From: Frankia sp. AiPa1
Lineage (GTDB): Bacteria > Actinomycetota > Actinomycetes > Frankiales > Frankiaceae
Reading direction: 5' to 3'
NCBI RefSeq assembly: GCF_023243075.1
Contig: NZ_JALKFZ020000140.1
Span: forward strand, 62,001-126,000
DNA length: 64,000 nucleotides
The notes beneath the pieces were generated by a model that searched no databases, had not been told where the DNA came from, and saw only the letters and a list, made by a program, of their open reading frames with translations. Numbering within the stretch: position 1 is the first letter of the stretch; the number at the start of each line of letters is the position of its first letter. Positions 8,330-17,030 of the stretch are shown piece after piece. Made by a program: the position numbers and the translations under genes.

Positions 8330-10909
8330 ATGGTGGACGGGATGGCTGCCGACGACGATGCTGAGCCGCGGATCGGGGCGCCCGCCAACTGGGCGGCGGG
8401 GGTGCCCGGGGTCGGGCACGCCCTGGCGCAGTCGTGGCGGCGGATGGGTGCCGTACGGTCGGTGCGGACGTTGCGGCTGGTCAACCAGGACCACGGGTTC
8501 GACTGTCCGGGCTGCGCCTGGCCGGAGCCGCCGCCCGGAGAACGCTCGGCGTTCGAATTCTGCGAGAACGGTGCGAAGGCGGTGGCCGAGGAGGCGACCC
8601 GGGCGCGAGTGACCAGGGAGTTCTTCGCCGCGCACAGCCTCGCCGACCTCGCCGGGCGCAGCGGGCACTGGCTGGGCAGCCAGGGGCGGCTCGTCGAACC
8701 GATGTACCGCCCGCCGGACGCCGACCACTACGTCCCGATCAGCTGGGACGACGCGTTCGCCGTCATCGCCGGTGAACTCGCCGCGCTCGAGCATCCGGAC
8801 GAGGCTGCCTTCTACACCTCCGGACGGACGAGTAACGAGGCCGCATTCGTCTACCAGCTGTTCGCCCGCGTTCTCGGCACGAACAACCTGCCGGACTGCT
8901 CGAACATGTGCCATGAATCGTCCGGTACGGCGCTGACCTCGACCATCGGCATCGGCAAGGGTTCGGTGACGCTCGCCGACCTCGAGGCCGCGGACCTGGT
9001 GCTCGTCGTCGGGCAGAATCCGGGGACGAACCATCCGCGGATGCTCAGCTCGCTGGAGCGGGTCAAGCGCGGCGGCGGGCAGATCGTCGCCGTCAACCCG
9101 CTGCCGGAGGCGGCGCTGCTGCGTTTCCGCAACCCGCAGAATGCCCGTGGCATCGTCGGGCGTGGCACGGCGCTCGCCGACCAGTTCCTGCAGATCCGCC
9201 TCGGCGGAGATCTCGCGTTGTTCCAGGCGCTGGGCCGCCGGCTGCTCGCCGCCGAGGACGCCGCCCCCGGCACCGTGCTCGACCACGACTTCATCGCGCG
9301 GCACACCACCGGCTTCGACGACTACGTCCGCCATCTACGCGGCGCCCGGCCTGGCGGCGCCCCGTCTGGTGGTGCCCCGTCCGGTAGCGCTCCGTCTGGC
9401 AGTGCTCCGTCTGGTGGTGCGCTGTCCGACGACGAGATCGCCGCCGCGACGGGCCTGTCGGCCGCCGAGATCGACGAGCTCGCCGGGCGGCTGCTCGCCG
9501 CCGACCGGGTCGTCGTCTGCTGGGCGATGGGCCTCACCCAGCATGCCGGTGCGGTCGCGACCATCCAGGAACTCGTCAACGTCCTGCTGCTACGCGGCAA
9601 CATCGGGCGTCCCGGCGCCGGGGTGTGCCCGGTGCGGGGACACTCGAACGTCCAGGGTGACCGGACGATGGGCATCTGGGAGCGTCCTACGACGGCGTTC
9701 CTGGACGCGCTCGGCGCCGAGTTCGGCTTCGCGCCACCCCGGCGGCACGGGCTGGACGTTGTCGGCACGATCCGGGCGATGCGTGACGGCCGGTTGCGGG
9801 TGTTCGTCGGGATGGGCGGAAACTTCGTGGCCGCGACCCCGGACTCGGCCGTCACCGAGGCGGCGATGCGGGGCTGCCGGCTGACCGTCCAGGTCTCCAC
9901 CACCCTCAACCGCTCGCACGCGGTGACCGGTCGGGCTGCGTTGATCCTGCCGGCACTCGGGCGCACCGAGGTCGATGTCCAGGCCGGCGGTCCGCAGCAG
10001 GTCAGCGTCGAGGACTCGATGGGCATGGTGCACGCCTCTCGCGGCCGGCTCGCCCCGGCCGGTCCTGACCTGCGCTCCGAGGTCGCCATCGTCTGCGGCA
10101 TCGCCCAGGCCACGCTTGCCGCCACGTCCGAACAGGCAGGGACGGCGGACCTGGCGCGAACGGGGACTGCGGAGGCGGGGACAGCGCAGGCGGGGACAGC
10201 GAGGGCAGCGAGTGTCGGCGGCGGCGTGCGGCCGGCGGATGCGAAGGTCGACTGGGCGCAGTTCGCCGCGGACTATGCGCGGATCCGCGAGCGCATCTCC
10301 CGGGTCGTGCCGGGCTTCGAGGACTTCGAATATCGTCTCGCCGAATCCGGCGGCTTCGCACTGCCGCATCCCCCGCGGGACAGCCGGACCTTCCCGACGC
10401 CGAGCGGCCGGGCCGCGTTCACCGTGAACACGGCCGAACCGCTCCTGGTACCGCCCGGCCACCTGCTGCTGCAGACCATCCGATCCCATGATCAGTACAA
10501 CACGACGGTCTATGGGCTTGACGACCGCTACCGCGGCGTGCGCGGCGGACGGCGGGTCGTCCTCGTCCATCCGGACGATCTCGCGACCCTCGGGGTCGCG
10601 GACGGCTCACATGTGAATCTGGTCAGTGTCTGGACGGACGGGTCGACGCGTCGGGCGGAGAACTTCCGCGCCGTGGCCTATCCGACCGCACCCGGCTGCG
10701 CCGCCGCCTACTTCCCCGAGACGAACGTCCTGGTGCCGCTGGACGCGACGGCGAAACGCAGCAACACCCCGGCGTCCAAGTCCCTGGTCGTCCGTCTGGA
10801 ACCCACCGGCCTCGAGCGCCCGGTGCCGGACGGGCCGGACGGGCCGGACGGGCCGGACGGGCCGACGGGAGGAGCCGGATGGGACGCGCCAGCGCCCGGC
10901 GGACGGTGA
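8330..10909 (+). CDS. FdhF/YdeP-type molybdopterin-dependent oxidoreductase
   Basis: The 859-residue protein resembles the formate-dehydrogenase-H/YdeP group of molybdopterin (bis-MGD) oxidoreductases. An N-terminal segment with FDCPGCAW holds two cysteines in CxxC spacing. It is followed by the molybdopterin domain (WDDAFAVIAGEL, TSGRTSNEAAFVYQLFAR, CSNMCHESSG, VLVVGQNPGTNHPRM) and a C-terminal dinucleotide-binding domain (about 700-830). The canonical four-cysteine iron-sulfur motif of catalytic formate dehydrogenases is not obvious, so calling it a formate dehydrogenase is unsafe. Two low-complexity inserts occur: five GAPSG-like units (9351-9425) and a Gly/Thr/Ala stretch near 10141-10200. 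The 3' end encodes a (PDG)n tail. It overlaps fdhD by 31 bp, and FdhD is needed to sulfurate the Mo site in this family. Alternative start: ATG 8342. Confidence 0.88.
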   Translation: MVDGMAADDDAEPRIGAPANWAAGVPGVGHALAQSWRRMGAVRSVRTLRLVNQDHGFDCPGCAWPEPPPGERSAFEFCENGAKAVAEEATRARVTREFFAAHSLADLAGRSGHWLGSQGRLVEPMYRPPDADHYVPISWDDAFAVIAGELAALEHPDEAAFYTSGRTSNEAAFVYQLFARVLGTNNLPDCSNMCHESSGTALTSTIGIGKGSVTLADLEAADLVLVVGQNPGTNHPRMLSSLERVKRGGGQIVAVNPLPEAALLRFRNPQNARGIVGRGTALADQFLQIRLGGDLALFQALGRRLLAAEDAAPGTVLDHDFIARHTTGFDDYVRHLRGARPGGAPSGGAPSGSAPSGSAPSGGALSDDEIAAATGLSAAEIDELAGRLLAADRVVVCWAMGLTQHAGAVATIQELVNVLLLRGNIGRPGAGVCPVRGHSNVQGDRTMGIWERPTTAFLDALGAEFGFAPPRRHGLDVVGTIRAMRDGRLRVFVGMGGNFVAATPDSAVTEAAMRGCRLTVQVSTTLNRSHAVTGRAALILPALGRTEVDVQAGGPQQVSVEDSMGMVHASRGRLAPAGPDLRSEVAIVCGIAQATLAATSEQAGTADLARTGTAEAGTAQAGTARAASVGGGVRPADAKVDWAQFAADYARIRERISRVVPGFEDFEYRLAESGGFALPHPPRDSRTFPTPSGRAAFTVNTAEPLLVPPGHLLLQTIRSHDQYNTTVYGLDDRYRGVRGGRRVVLVHPDDLATLGVADGSHVNLVSVWTDGSTRRAENFRAVAYPTAPGCAAAYFPETNVLVPLDATAKRSNTPASKSLVVRLEPTGLERPVPDGPDGPDGPDGPTGGAGWDAPAPGGR
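9351..9425 (+). repeat. Five in-frame 15-bp tandem repeats inside the molybdoenzyme gene
   Basis: Five 15-bp units (first unit CTGGCGGCGCCCCGT) encode a Gly-(Gly/Ser)-Ala-Pro-Ser linker. The copies have diverged at third positions. The linker probably sits on a surface loop of the molybdopterin domain. Confidence 0.85.
10825..10860 (+). repeat. Four perfect 9-bp repeats at the 3' end of the molybdoenzyme gene
   Basis: The unit GCCGGACGG is repeated four times without a mismatch and encodes (Pro-Asp-Gly)n. It lies just before the fdhD start codon at 10879, so copy-number change would alter only the enzyme tail. Confidence 0.85.
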
Positions 10910-11736
10910 CCCGGGTCCGGGCGGGGGTGGCGACGGCAGTGCGGCCGGACACCGTGGCCGGTGAGGAACCGTTGGAGATCCGCGTTGATGGTCGGCCGCT
11001 CGCGGTGACGATGCGCACGCCCGGCGACGACATGGACCTCGCCCTCGGCTTCCTGCTCGGTGAGGGCCTGATCGCCGGCGGCGCCGACGTCGCCGCGATG
11101 CGCTACTGCGTCTCCCGCACCGGGCCCGGCGGAGACGGGGCGCTCGACGAGGACGGTCGGCCCACGTACAACGTCCTGGACGTGACACTCGCCCCGGGTG
11201 TGCCCGCGCCGGACGTCGGCGCCGCCCGCACCTTCTACACGACCAGCTCCTGCGGGCTGTGCGGCAAGGCGAGCATCGACGCGGTGCGGTTGCGGGGCCG
11301 GTACACCATCGCCGACGATCCGCTGCGGGTCGCACCACAGGTCGTCACCGCGCTGCCCGAGGCGCTGCGGGCGGCGCAGCGGCTGTTCGCCGCCACCGGC
11401 GGCCTGCACGCGGCGGGCCTGGCCGGGCCGGACGGTGTGCCGTGGGCGGTGCGGGAGGACGTCGGGCGGCACAACGCCGTCGACAAGGCCATCGGCGCGG
11501 CCGCCCGCGCGGGCCGGATCCCGCTGTCGGGGCAGATCCTGGTGGTCAGCGGGCGGGCATCGTTCGAACTGGTGCAGAAGGCGCTGCTCGCCGGCGTGCC
11601 GATGCTCGCCGCGGTGTCCGCGCCGTCCACCCTGGCCGTCGACCTGGCCGAGGAGTCCGGCATGACGTTGGCCGGATTTGTCCGCGGCGACACGATGAAC
11701 CTCTACGCCGGTGCCCACCGCGTCACCTGCACCTGA
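10879..11736 (+). CDS. fdhD: Formate dehydrogenase accessory sulfurtransferase FdhD
   Basis: The 285-residue protein is FdhD, which passes sulfur from a cysteine desulfurase to the molybdenum cofactor of FdhF-type enzymes. The catalytic loop CGLCGK (residues 125-130) with its CxxC pair, the EEPLEIRVDGRPL strand near the N-terminus, and the late REDVGRHNAVDK and VSGRASFELVQKA segments are all present. Length is normal. The start codon lies inside the end of the molybdoenzyme gene (31-bp overlap), so the two are translationally coupled, and that enzyme is the likely client. The final residues (MNLYAGAHRVT) match the conserved FdhD C-terminus. Confidence 0.96.
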   Translation: MGRASARRTVTRVRAGVATAVRPDTVAGEEPLEIRVDGRPLAVTMRTPGDDMDLALGFLLGEGLIAGGADVAAMRYCVSRTGPGGDGALDEDGRPTYNVLDVTLAPGVPAPDVGAARTFYTTSSCGLCGKASIDAVRLRGRYTIADDPLRVAPQVVTALPEALRAAQRLFAATGGLHAAGLAGPDGVPWAVREDVGRHNAVDKAIGAAARAGRIPLSGQILVVSGRASFELVQKALLAGVPMLAAVSAPSTLAVDLAEESGMTLAGFVRGDTMNLYAGAHRVTCT

Positions 11737-11894
11737 CGACCTGGCTTGGCCTGGCTTGGCCTGGGCTCGCGGACCGTGGGTGCGGGGGGGATTTCCCGTG
11801 CCGGAGCGCGGGAACGACAGGCAGATGACGTCCCGTCGGGCACCGTCTCGTCGGGCGTGCGGCCAGGGGACATCTCACCCGAAGGGAGTGACTG

Positions 11895-13619
11895 GTGACG
11901 GTCACCCACGAGGTCGAGCACACGTTCGCCGTCGACGAGACGTTCCGCGTTCCCGCCTTCGACACGGTCGACGGCGTCGCGTCCGTCGGCGAGCAGGCCC
12001 AGGTGGAGCTGGACGCGGTCTACTACGACACCGACGATCTGCGGCTGGCACGCAACCAGCTGACCCTGCGTCGCGGGGAGGGCGGCAGCGACGCCGGCTG
12101 GCACCTGAACCTGTCCACCGCCGACGGCGCCCGCGAGGAGATCGGCCGCCCCCTGGACGCCGCCGACTCGGGCGGCCCCGGTCCGAGGGTTCCGGACGAC
12201 CTCGCGGATCTGGTCGCGGTCTGGGTGCGGGGGGCGTCGCTGCGGCCCGTGGTGCGGGTGAGCATCGTGCGGCGGACCCGCCGTCTGCGCGACGCGGCCG
12301 GGCATGATCTGCTGAAGGTCGCCGACGACCATGTCCAGGCGCGCACGATGGGGCGGCCGCCGACGGGCAGCCGGCGGATCGTCGTCTCGCGCTGGCGGGA
12401 GATCGACGTCGAGGCGCTCGACCCGGCGGGGCATGATCTGCTGGTCACCGCCGACCACATCCTGCGCGATGCCGGTGCCCGGGTGGCGGTGGGCGCGTCC
12501 ACGCTGCGCCGCGCCCTCGCCGTGGACGTCGGCCCGCCCGACCTGCCCGTCGCCGCCGCCCTGTCCGGCCCCGCCGCCCCGTCCAGCCCCGTCGCCGGTC
12601 CCGCCCGTCGCGCCCAGGGTGAGCTGAGCGCCGGCCAGGTCGTCCACGCCTACCTGGCCCGCAACACCGCGGCGCTGCTCGCCGCCGACCCGGCGGTGCG
12701 GCTCGGCGCGTCGGAATCCGTGCACGACCTGCGGGTGGCGGTCCGCCGGCTGCGCAGCACCGTGCGGACCTTCCGCCCGCTGTTCGAACGGGACCGCGCG
12801 ACGCGGATCGAACGCGGTCTGCGGGAGATCGGCGAGATGCTCGGTCGCCCTCGCGATGCCGAGGTGCAGCTTGCCGGCCTGCGGGACGCGCTCGACGCCC
12901 AGCCCGGAGAGCTCGTTCTCGGCCCGGTGGCCGCCCGGATTCAGGAGACCCTGCTCGGCGAGATGATGCGGGCACGCGAGGAGGCGCTCGTGTTTCTGCG
13001 CGGCGAGCGCTATCTCGTGTTCATCGACGAGTTGCTCGCCTTCGTCTCCGATGTCGGCGCCAGCGCCGTCGGTGGCAGTGCTGTCGGTGTCGGTGTCGGT
13101 GGCGGTGACGTTGGCGGTGCCGGTGCCGGTGCCGGTGACTGGCATGGTCGCTCGGAGCGCGGCGCCGGGATGACCGGCCTCGCCGGAGCGCCGGCCTGCC
13201 GCGTGCTGCCGAAGCTGGTCCGCCGGGCCGATCGGCGGCTGACCCGTCGCGTCCGCGCGGCCCGCTCGGCGGCACCCGGCCCCGGCCGAGACGTTGCCTA
13301 CCACCGCGCCCGCAAGGCCGCGAAGCGGCTGCGCTACGCCAGCGAAGTGATGGTGCCCCTGGCCGGCAAGGCCGCGCAGCGGCTCGCGAGCCGGGCCCGC
13401 CGCGTCCAGGAGCAGCTCGGCGCGCACCAGGACAGCGTCGTCGCCCTCGGGCGCCTGCGGGTCCTCGCGGTGGCGGCGCATCGTGCCGGCGAGTCCTCCT
13501 TCACCTACGGTCTGCTGGCCGAGCAGGAACGCAACCGTGCCGCCGCACTGCGTCGTGACTTCGCGCGGAGGTGGGCGAAGGCGTCTCGTCCCGGAATCCG
13601 CCGCTGGCTGAGCTCCTGA
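11895..13619 (+). CDS. CYTH and CHAD domain-containing protein
   Basis: The 574-residue protein joins an N-terminal CYTH (triphosphate tunnel metalloenzyme) domain (about 1-210) to a C-terminal CHAD domain (about 250-560), a fusion often linked to inorganic polyphosphate. The CHAD signature VHDLRVAVRRLRSTVRTFRPLF and the later RKAAKRLRYASEV, rich in His and Arg, are clear. In the CYTH domain the usual ExExK start is EVEHT (residues 6-10), so the catalytic Lys is replaced by Thr and triphosphatase activity may be lost. A Gly/Val/Ala-rich repeat insert (about residues 390-420) splits the CHAD domain. The GTG at 11895 follows GAAGGGAG. The upstream 158 bp hold only short CTTGGCCTGG repeats. The likely role is polyphosphate binding. 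Confidence 0.93.
   Translation: MTVTHEVEHTFAVDETFRVPAFDTVDGVASVGEQAQVELDAVYYDTDDLRLARNQLTLRRGEGGSDAGWHLNLSTADGAREEIGRPLDAADSGGPGPRVPDDLADLVAVWVRGASLRPVVRVSIVRRTRRLRDAAGHDLLKVADDHVQARTMGRPPTGSRRIVVSRWREIDVEALDPAGHDLLVTADHILRDAGARVAVGASTLRRALAVDVGPPDLPVAAALSGPAAPSSPVAGPARRAQGELSAGQVVHAYLARNTAALLAADPAVRLGASESVHDLRVAVRRLRSTVRTFRPLFERDRATRIERGLREIGEMLGRPRDAEVQLAGLRDALDAQPGELVLGPVAARIQETLLGEMMRAREEALVFLRGERYLVFIDELLAFVSDVGASAVGGSAVGVGVGGGDVGGAGAGAGDWHGRSERGAGMTGLAGAPACRVLPKLVRRADRRLTRRVRAARSAAPGPGRDVAYHRARKAAKRLRYASEVMVPLAGKAAQRLASRARRVQEQLGAHQDSVVALGRLRVLAVAAHRAGESSFTYGLLAEQERNRAAALRRDFARRWAKASRPGIRRWLSS
13061..13140 (+). repeat. Six-base-period coding repeat in the CHAD gene
   Basis: Tandem GGTGTC/GGTGGC/GGTGCC hexamers encode a Gly-Val/Gly-Ala dipeptide linker. 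The array interrupts the CHAD domain between conserved helices, suggesting a slippage-grown insertion tolerated in a loop. Confidence 0.8.
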
Positions 13620-13850
13620 GACGATCGGTGGTCCGCAGGTCTGAACCGGCTGGTCCGCACCCCGGCGGCCGGTTGGGGCCGGACCGTGCGGCGGCCACGG
13701 AGCCCGCCGTCCCGAGTCCGGATGTCCTGTGTTCTGGCGACGTTCGACGCATGGTGTGGGCCGCGCCACGGATGTCCACTGGGTTACGGGCGTGCGACGG
13801 TCGTGTGCGGTCGACGCTGACGGAGCGCAGCGGCAAGGTTGGAGGACGCG

Positions 13851-14564
13851 GTGACGCGAGCTCTGGTGGTCTACGGGATACGCGGCGGGGGAGCGGAGGA
13901 ACTGGCCCGGACGATGGGCGCGGCCCTGATCGGACGCGGGGTGGCCGTCGATGTGCACCCGTCCCGGCAGGTGATCGGGTTCGACGGGTACGACGCGGTG
14001 ATCGTCGCCGGCGCGGTGCGGGCCGGACGCTGGTCGGGCGACGTCCGCCGGCTGGTCCGGCGCCGCCGGGACGTCCTGGACGGAATGCCCGTGTGGCTGG
14101 TGGCCGCGGAGGCCGGCATCAACCCCCGCCAGGCCGCCATCCGCACCCCGTCCGCCCAGCTGGCCGACCTGGCCGCGCTGGTCCGCGCCCGCGCCGCCCT
14201 GAGCCTGGCGCTCACGCCGGCCCCGGCTTCGGCGTCCGCGCAGGTCCTCGACCCGGGTCCTGCGCAGACCCTGGACTCGGGTCCTGCGCAGGACCCGGGC
14301 TCGGGGGAGCCGTGGGCGGGACTCGTCGAGGCGATCGTCGCTCTCGGCGCTGCCACCCCGGCGCGGACCCTTTACGCCGTTCCCGGCCGGTGCTCGGATG
14401 CGGCCCAGCGCCGACCGGCCGGATCACCTCGCACCCGCCGGTCAGCCGCAGCCAGGCAGGGCAGCCACCTGCGGCTGGTCACCGCCGATGCTGATGGTTG
14501 CGCCCACCGGCCGCCGGCGCCGAGCGGACCCTCCCCTGACGGCACCACCCGCGTGACCGGATAG
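13851..14564 (+). CDS. Flavodoxin-domain protein
   Basis: The 237-residue product begins with a flavodoxin-like fold (about residues 1-115): ALVVYGIRGGGAEELARTMGAAL replaces the usual T-x-T/S-G-x-T phosphate loop, and YDAVIVAGAVRAGRWSGDVRRLV resembles the HemG-type/menaquinone-dependent protoporphyrinogen oxidase branch. It may bind FMN, although the altered loop makes this uncertain. The second half is Ala/Pro/Ser-rich and carries 24-bp coding repeats (14241-14288). The GTG at 13851 is chosen because GGAGGA is four bases upstream. It converges on the FAD oxidoreductase gene with only 14 bp between stop codons. The 231 bp upstream, after the CHAD gene, hold no gene I can see. Function is unknown beyond likely redox chemistry. 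Confidence 0.72.
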   Translation: MTRALVVYGIRGGGAEELARTMGAALIGRGVAVDVHPSRQVIGFDGYDAVIVAGAVRAGRWSGDVRRLVRRRRDVLDGMPVWLVAAEAGINPRQAAIRTPSAQLADLAALVRARAALSLALTPAPASASAQVLDPGPAQTLDSGPAQDPGSGEPWAGLVEAIVALGAATPARTLYAVPGRCSDAAQRRPAGSPRTRRSAAARQGSHLRLVTADADGCAHRPPAPSGPSPDGTTRVTG

Positions 14565-14578
14565 TTGCCTGCGGCTCG

Positions 14579-16255
14579 TCAAGTCCCTGTTCGGCGGTCC
14601 CGCCGCCCGGGGCGGGCCGCGTTCCGCCCCGCATCGCGAGGGATCACCGGAGCGTCGCGGCCGGTTCCGCCATTGCCATCGCCATTGTCACCGCCATTGC
14701 CATCGCCATTGCCGGCGCTCGTGGCCGAGGTGCGCTGTTCGTGGTACTCCTGCTCGACGTTGACCGTCCAGACGTCATGACCGCATCCGTCGAGAATATT
14801 CTCGACGGTCAGCATCGCGGTCAGCATCGAATGATCGGCGTTGTTGTATCGGTGCATTCCGTTGCGGCCGACCGGGTGCACGTTCGGGGCGTTCTCGGCC
14901 AGCCATTCACGGATCACGGTCACATTGTTCTGGTAGTACTGGTCGTACGTCGGATAGGCCTTGGGGATGCGTACGACGTAGCCGCTCTCGACGGCGCCCG
15001 GGCGCACGAGTCCAAGCTCTTCGAGCTCCCCGGTCGCCAGCGCGATCAGATCGTCGTCCGAGCGGGTCCACATGCCATCCCCCTCGAAGACGAAGAACTC
15101 CAGGCCGAGACAGGTGCGTCCATCCTTGACCAGGAATGGTGACCAGGACCCGTAGTTCTGGATCCGCCCCACCCTCACCTCCGGGTCATGGATGTAGATC
15201 CAGTTGTCCGGGAAGCTGAAGGCACTCGGAACGACGAGGGCGACGGTGAGGTAGTCCCGGTAGCGCAGGTCGCGCGCGGCGGCCAGGACCGGCTCCGGCG
15301 GCGGCGGGTCCATGCAGGCGACCAGGGTGGCCAGCGGCGTCGAGGAGATCACATGGTCGGCCGGCAGGCGGTATGGTGCGCCCGAGGAAGGTGTGACCGT
15401 CACCGCGACCGCCCGGCCGGTGCTGTTCGTGTCGCCGTCGTCGGCGTCTCCGCCGGTGCGGTGGATGGCGGTGACCGCGGCATTCAGGGTGAGCGTGCCG
15501 CCGTCCTTCCCCACCCTGCGGGCAGCCTCCTCCCACATCATTCCCGGGCCCAGCCGCGGATAGTGGAACTCCTCGATGAGGCTCGTGATGTCCGTGCGCC
15601 GACCACCGGGCCGTAGGGCGTCCACGATCGCGGCGCCAAGCGAGAGATTCTTCACCCGTTGGGCGGCCCAGTCCACCGGCATGTCGCTGACCGGAATGCC
15701 CCAGACTTTTTCCGTGTAGGTCTTGAAAAACGTGCGATACAGTCGCCAACCGAACCGGGACACCAGCCAGGATTCGTAGTCGGCGTCCGGGTCCCGTGGT
15801 GGCCGCAGCCGTGCCCGCAGGTAGGACCCCACCGCGAGGGCGGCCTCACGCAGGCCCAGGTTGCGCAGCGCGTTCATCGGGCGCAGCGGATAGTCGTACA
15901 GCTTTCCGCAATAGAAGATGCGACTCATCCTGGGGCGGAGCAGGAAGTCGTCCGGACCGAGAAGATCGTGCCAGAGGCTTTCGACCCGGGGCACCTTGGT
16001 GAAGAAGCGGTGGCCGCCGATGTCGAATCGCCAGCCGTCCCGCTCCACCGTGCGGCTGATCCCACCGACGACGTCGTCGGCCTCCAGCACCGTGACCGGA
16101 GCGTCTCGCCGGGTGAGCTCGAGCGCGGCCGTCAGCCCGGCCGGACCCGCGCCGATGACCACGGTCCGTGGGGTCACCCCGACTTCTCCGCCGCCGGGGC
16201 TGGAATCCGGGCTTGGCCGCGGGGTGGCGGGTCGAGCTGGATCTGGGCCTGGCAT
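14579..16255 (-). CDS. FAD-dependent oxidoreductase (amine oxidase / UDP-galactopyranose mutase-like)
   Basis: The product (about 558 residues) is a flavoprotein with the dinucleotide-binding motif GAGPAGLTAALELTRR near residue 37 and the second glycine motif VVGGISRTVERDGWRFDIGGHRFFTK. This pattern places it with amine-oxidase/protoporphyrinogen-oxidase-like enzymes and with those that act on glycans or isoprenoid-type substrates. YESWLVSRFGWRLYRTFFKTY and the late DHSMLTAMLTVENIL are family-like. ATG 16261 touches the GGAG ribosome site, so the next ATG at 16255 (six bases away) is the better start. The tail is a (Gly-Asn/Gly-Asp)n repeat encoded by six-base units. A divergent TetR gene and a 36-bp palindrome sit at its promoter, so it is probably repressed by that regulator. 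The substrate is unknown. Confidence 0.85.
   Translation of the reverse strand: MPGPDPARPATPRPSPDSSPGGGEVGVTPRTVVIGAGPAGLTAALELTRRDAPVTVLEADDVVGGISRTVERDGWRFDIGGHRFFTKVPRVESLWHDLLGPDDFLLRPRMSRIFYCGKLYDYPLRPMNALRNLGLREAALAVGSYLRARLRPPRDPDADYESWLVSRFGWRLYRTFFKTYTEKVWGIPVSDMPVDWAAQRVKNLSLGAAIVDALRPGGRRTDITSLIEEFHYPRLGPGMMWEEAARRVGKDGGTLTLNAAVTAIHRTGGDADDGDTNSTGRAVAVTVTPSSGAPYRLPADHVISSTPLATLVACMDPPPPEPVLAAARDLRYRDYLTVALVVPSAFSFPDNWIYIHDPEVRVGRIQNYGSWSPFLVKDGRTCLGLEFFVFEGDGMWTRSDDDLIALATGELEELGLVRPGAVESGYVVRIPKAYPTYDQYYQNNVTVIREWLAENAPNVHPVGRNGMHRYNNADHSMLTAMLTVENILDGCGHDVWTVNVEQEYHEQRTSATSAGNGDGNGGDNGDGNGGTGRDAPVIPRDAGRNAARPGRRDRRTGT
14669..14713 (-). repeat. Hexanucleotide repeat in the FAD oxidoreductase tail
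   Basis: Repeats of GCCATT, GCCATC and related units (plus-strand reading) run for about 45 bp. They encode an Asn/Gly/Asp-rich tail outside the catalytic fold. Confidence 0.8.
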
Positions 16256-16280
16256 GGGCATCTCCTGTCGCGACAGTCAT

Positions 16281-16316
16281 GGACATCAGCGTCCAGTAAT
16301 CTAGACGATGATGTCC
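16281..16316. promoter_or_regulatory. 36-bp palindromic operator between divergent FAD oxidoreductase and TetR genes
   Basis: The arms GGACATCAGCGTC (16281-16293) and GACGATGATGTCC (16304-16316) pair at 12 of 13 positions around a 10-bp centre. The element fills the divergent promoter region and overlaps the first possible ATG codons of the TetR gene. Its length and symmetry fit binding by two TetR dimers or one long-footprint repressor. Confidence 0.65.
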
Positions 16317-16334
16317 AACACTAGGCTTGGGGGC

Positions 16335-17030
16335 ATGTCCAGACCGGTGGATGGGGCGTCCCGGGGCGCCCCTCGTGGGCTGCCGGCGAAGCGGCAGGCG
16401 ATCATCGAGGCGGCGCTGCGGCTGTTCGCCCGGCAGGGCTTCGCATCGACGACGCTGGAGGACATCGCCCGCGAGGCGCCCACCTCCCGGCAGACGGTCT
16501 ACAGCCACTTCGGTGACAAGGAGTCCCTTTTCCAGGCGGTCATCGACACGCACCTGTCGGCGACCCTCGACCGGCTGCACGCGGCCGCCACGGACTTTCC
16601 GCGCCCGGCTGGTCCGGGCCTCGCGGGTGGGCATGGTGAGCCTGAGCCTGACCCCGTCGCCCACCTCGACACCCTCGCCCAGCGGCTGGCCGCGATCGCC
16701 CGTGATCCACGCAGCGTGCTGCTGCGTCAGCTCCTGCAGGCCGAGGGGTCGCGCCGGCCCGAGCTGTTCGAGCTGTGGCGGACCCGGGTCGCCCGTCCGG
16801 TCTTCGCGGAGGTCGCCGCCCACCTCGGCATGCTCATTGGGGCGGGCGTGCTACGGATCGACGACCCGTTGCGCGCCGCCGGTCAGTTCATCGCCCTGGT
16901 CTGGGGGACGGCGTGGCAGATGAGTGCACTCGGGGACGTCGCCGGTGCGGTCGGCAGCGCGGCGGGTGCGGCTGAGCTCGACGCCGCGCGGGAATCAGCG
17001 GTTCGGCTGTTCGTCCGCGGCTACAGCTGA
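16335..17030 (+). CDS. TetR/AcrR family transcriptional regulator
   Basis: The 231-residue protein has a TetR DNA-binding domain: RQAIIEAALRLFARQGFASTTLEDIAREAPTSRQTVYSHFGDKESLF, with the helix-turn-helix at about residues 35-60. The C-terminal region resembles TetR_C domains with a WRTRVARPVFAEVAAHLG stretch. ATGs at 16308 and 16311 are also in frame, but they fall inside the palindromic operator and have no ribosome site; the ATG at 16335 follows a G-rich stretch and is preferred. It is divergent from the FAD oxidoreductase, its probable target together with itself. The inducer is unknown. Confidence 0.9.
   Translation: MSRPVDGASRGAPRGLPAKRQAIIEAALRLFARQGFASTTLEDIAREAPTSRQTVYSHFGDKESLFQAVIDTHLSATLDRLHAAATDFPRPAGPGLAGGHGEPEPDPVAHLDTLAQRLAAIARDPRSVLLRQLLQAEGSRRPELFELWRTRVARPVFAEVAAHLGMLIGAGVLRIDDPLRAAGQFIALVWGTAWQMSALGDVAGAVGSAAGAAELDAARESAVRLFVRGYS

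Noticed and set aside
9351-9425. Repeat array considered as a CRISPR
   Set aside because: Units are only 15 bp, contiguous, coding and without spacers.
8330-10909. Calling the molybdoenzyme a catalytic formate dehydrogenase
   Set aside because: The standard four-Cys iron-sulfur motif and a clear active-site Cys/Sec were not found; the YdeP-like label is safer.
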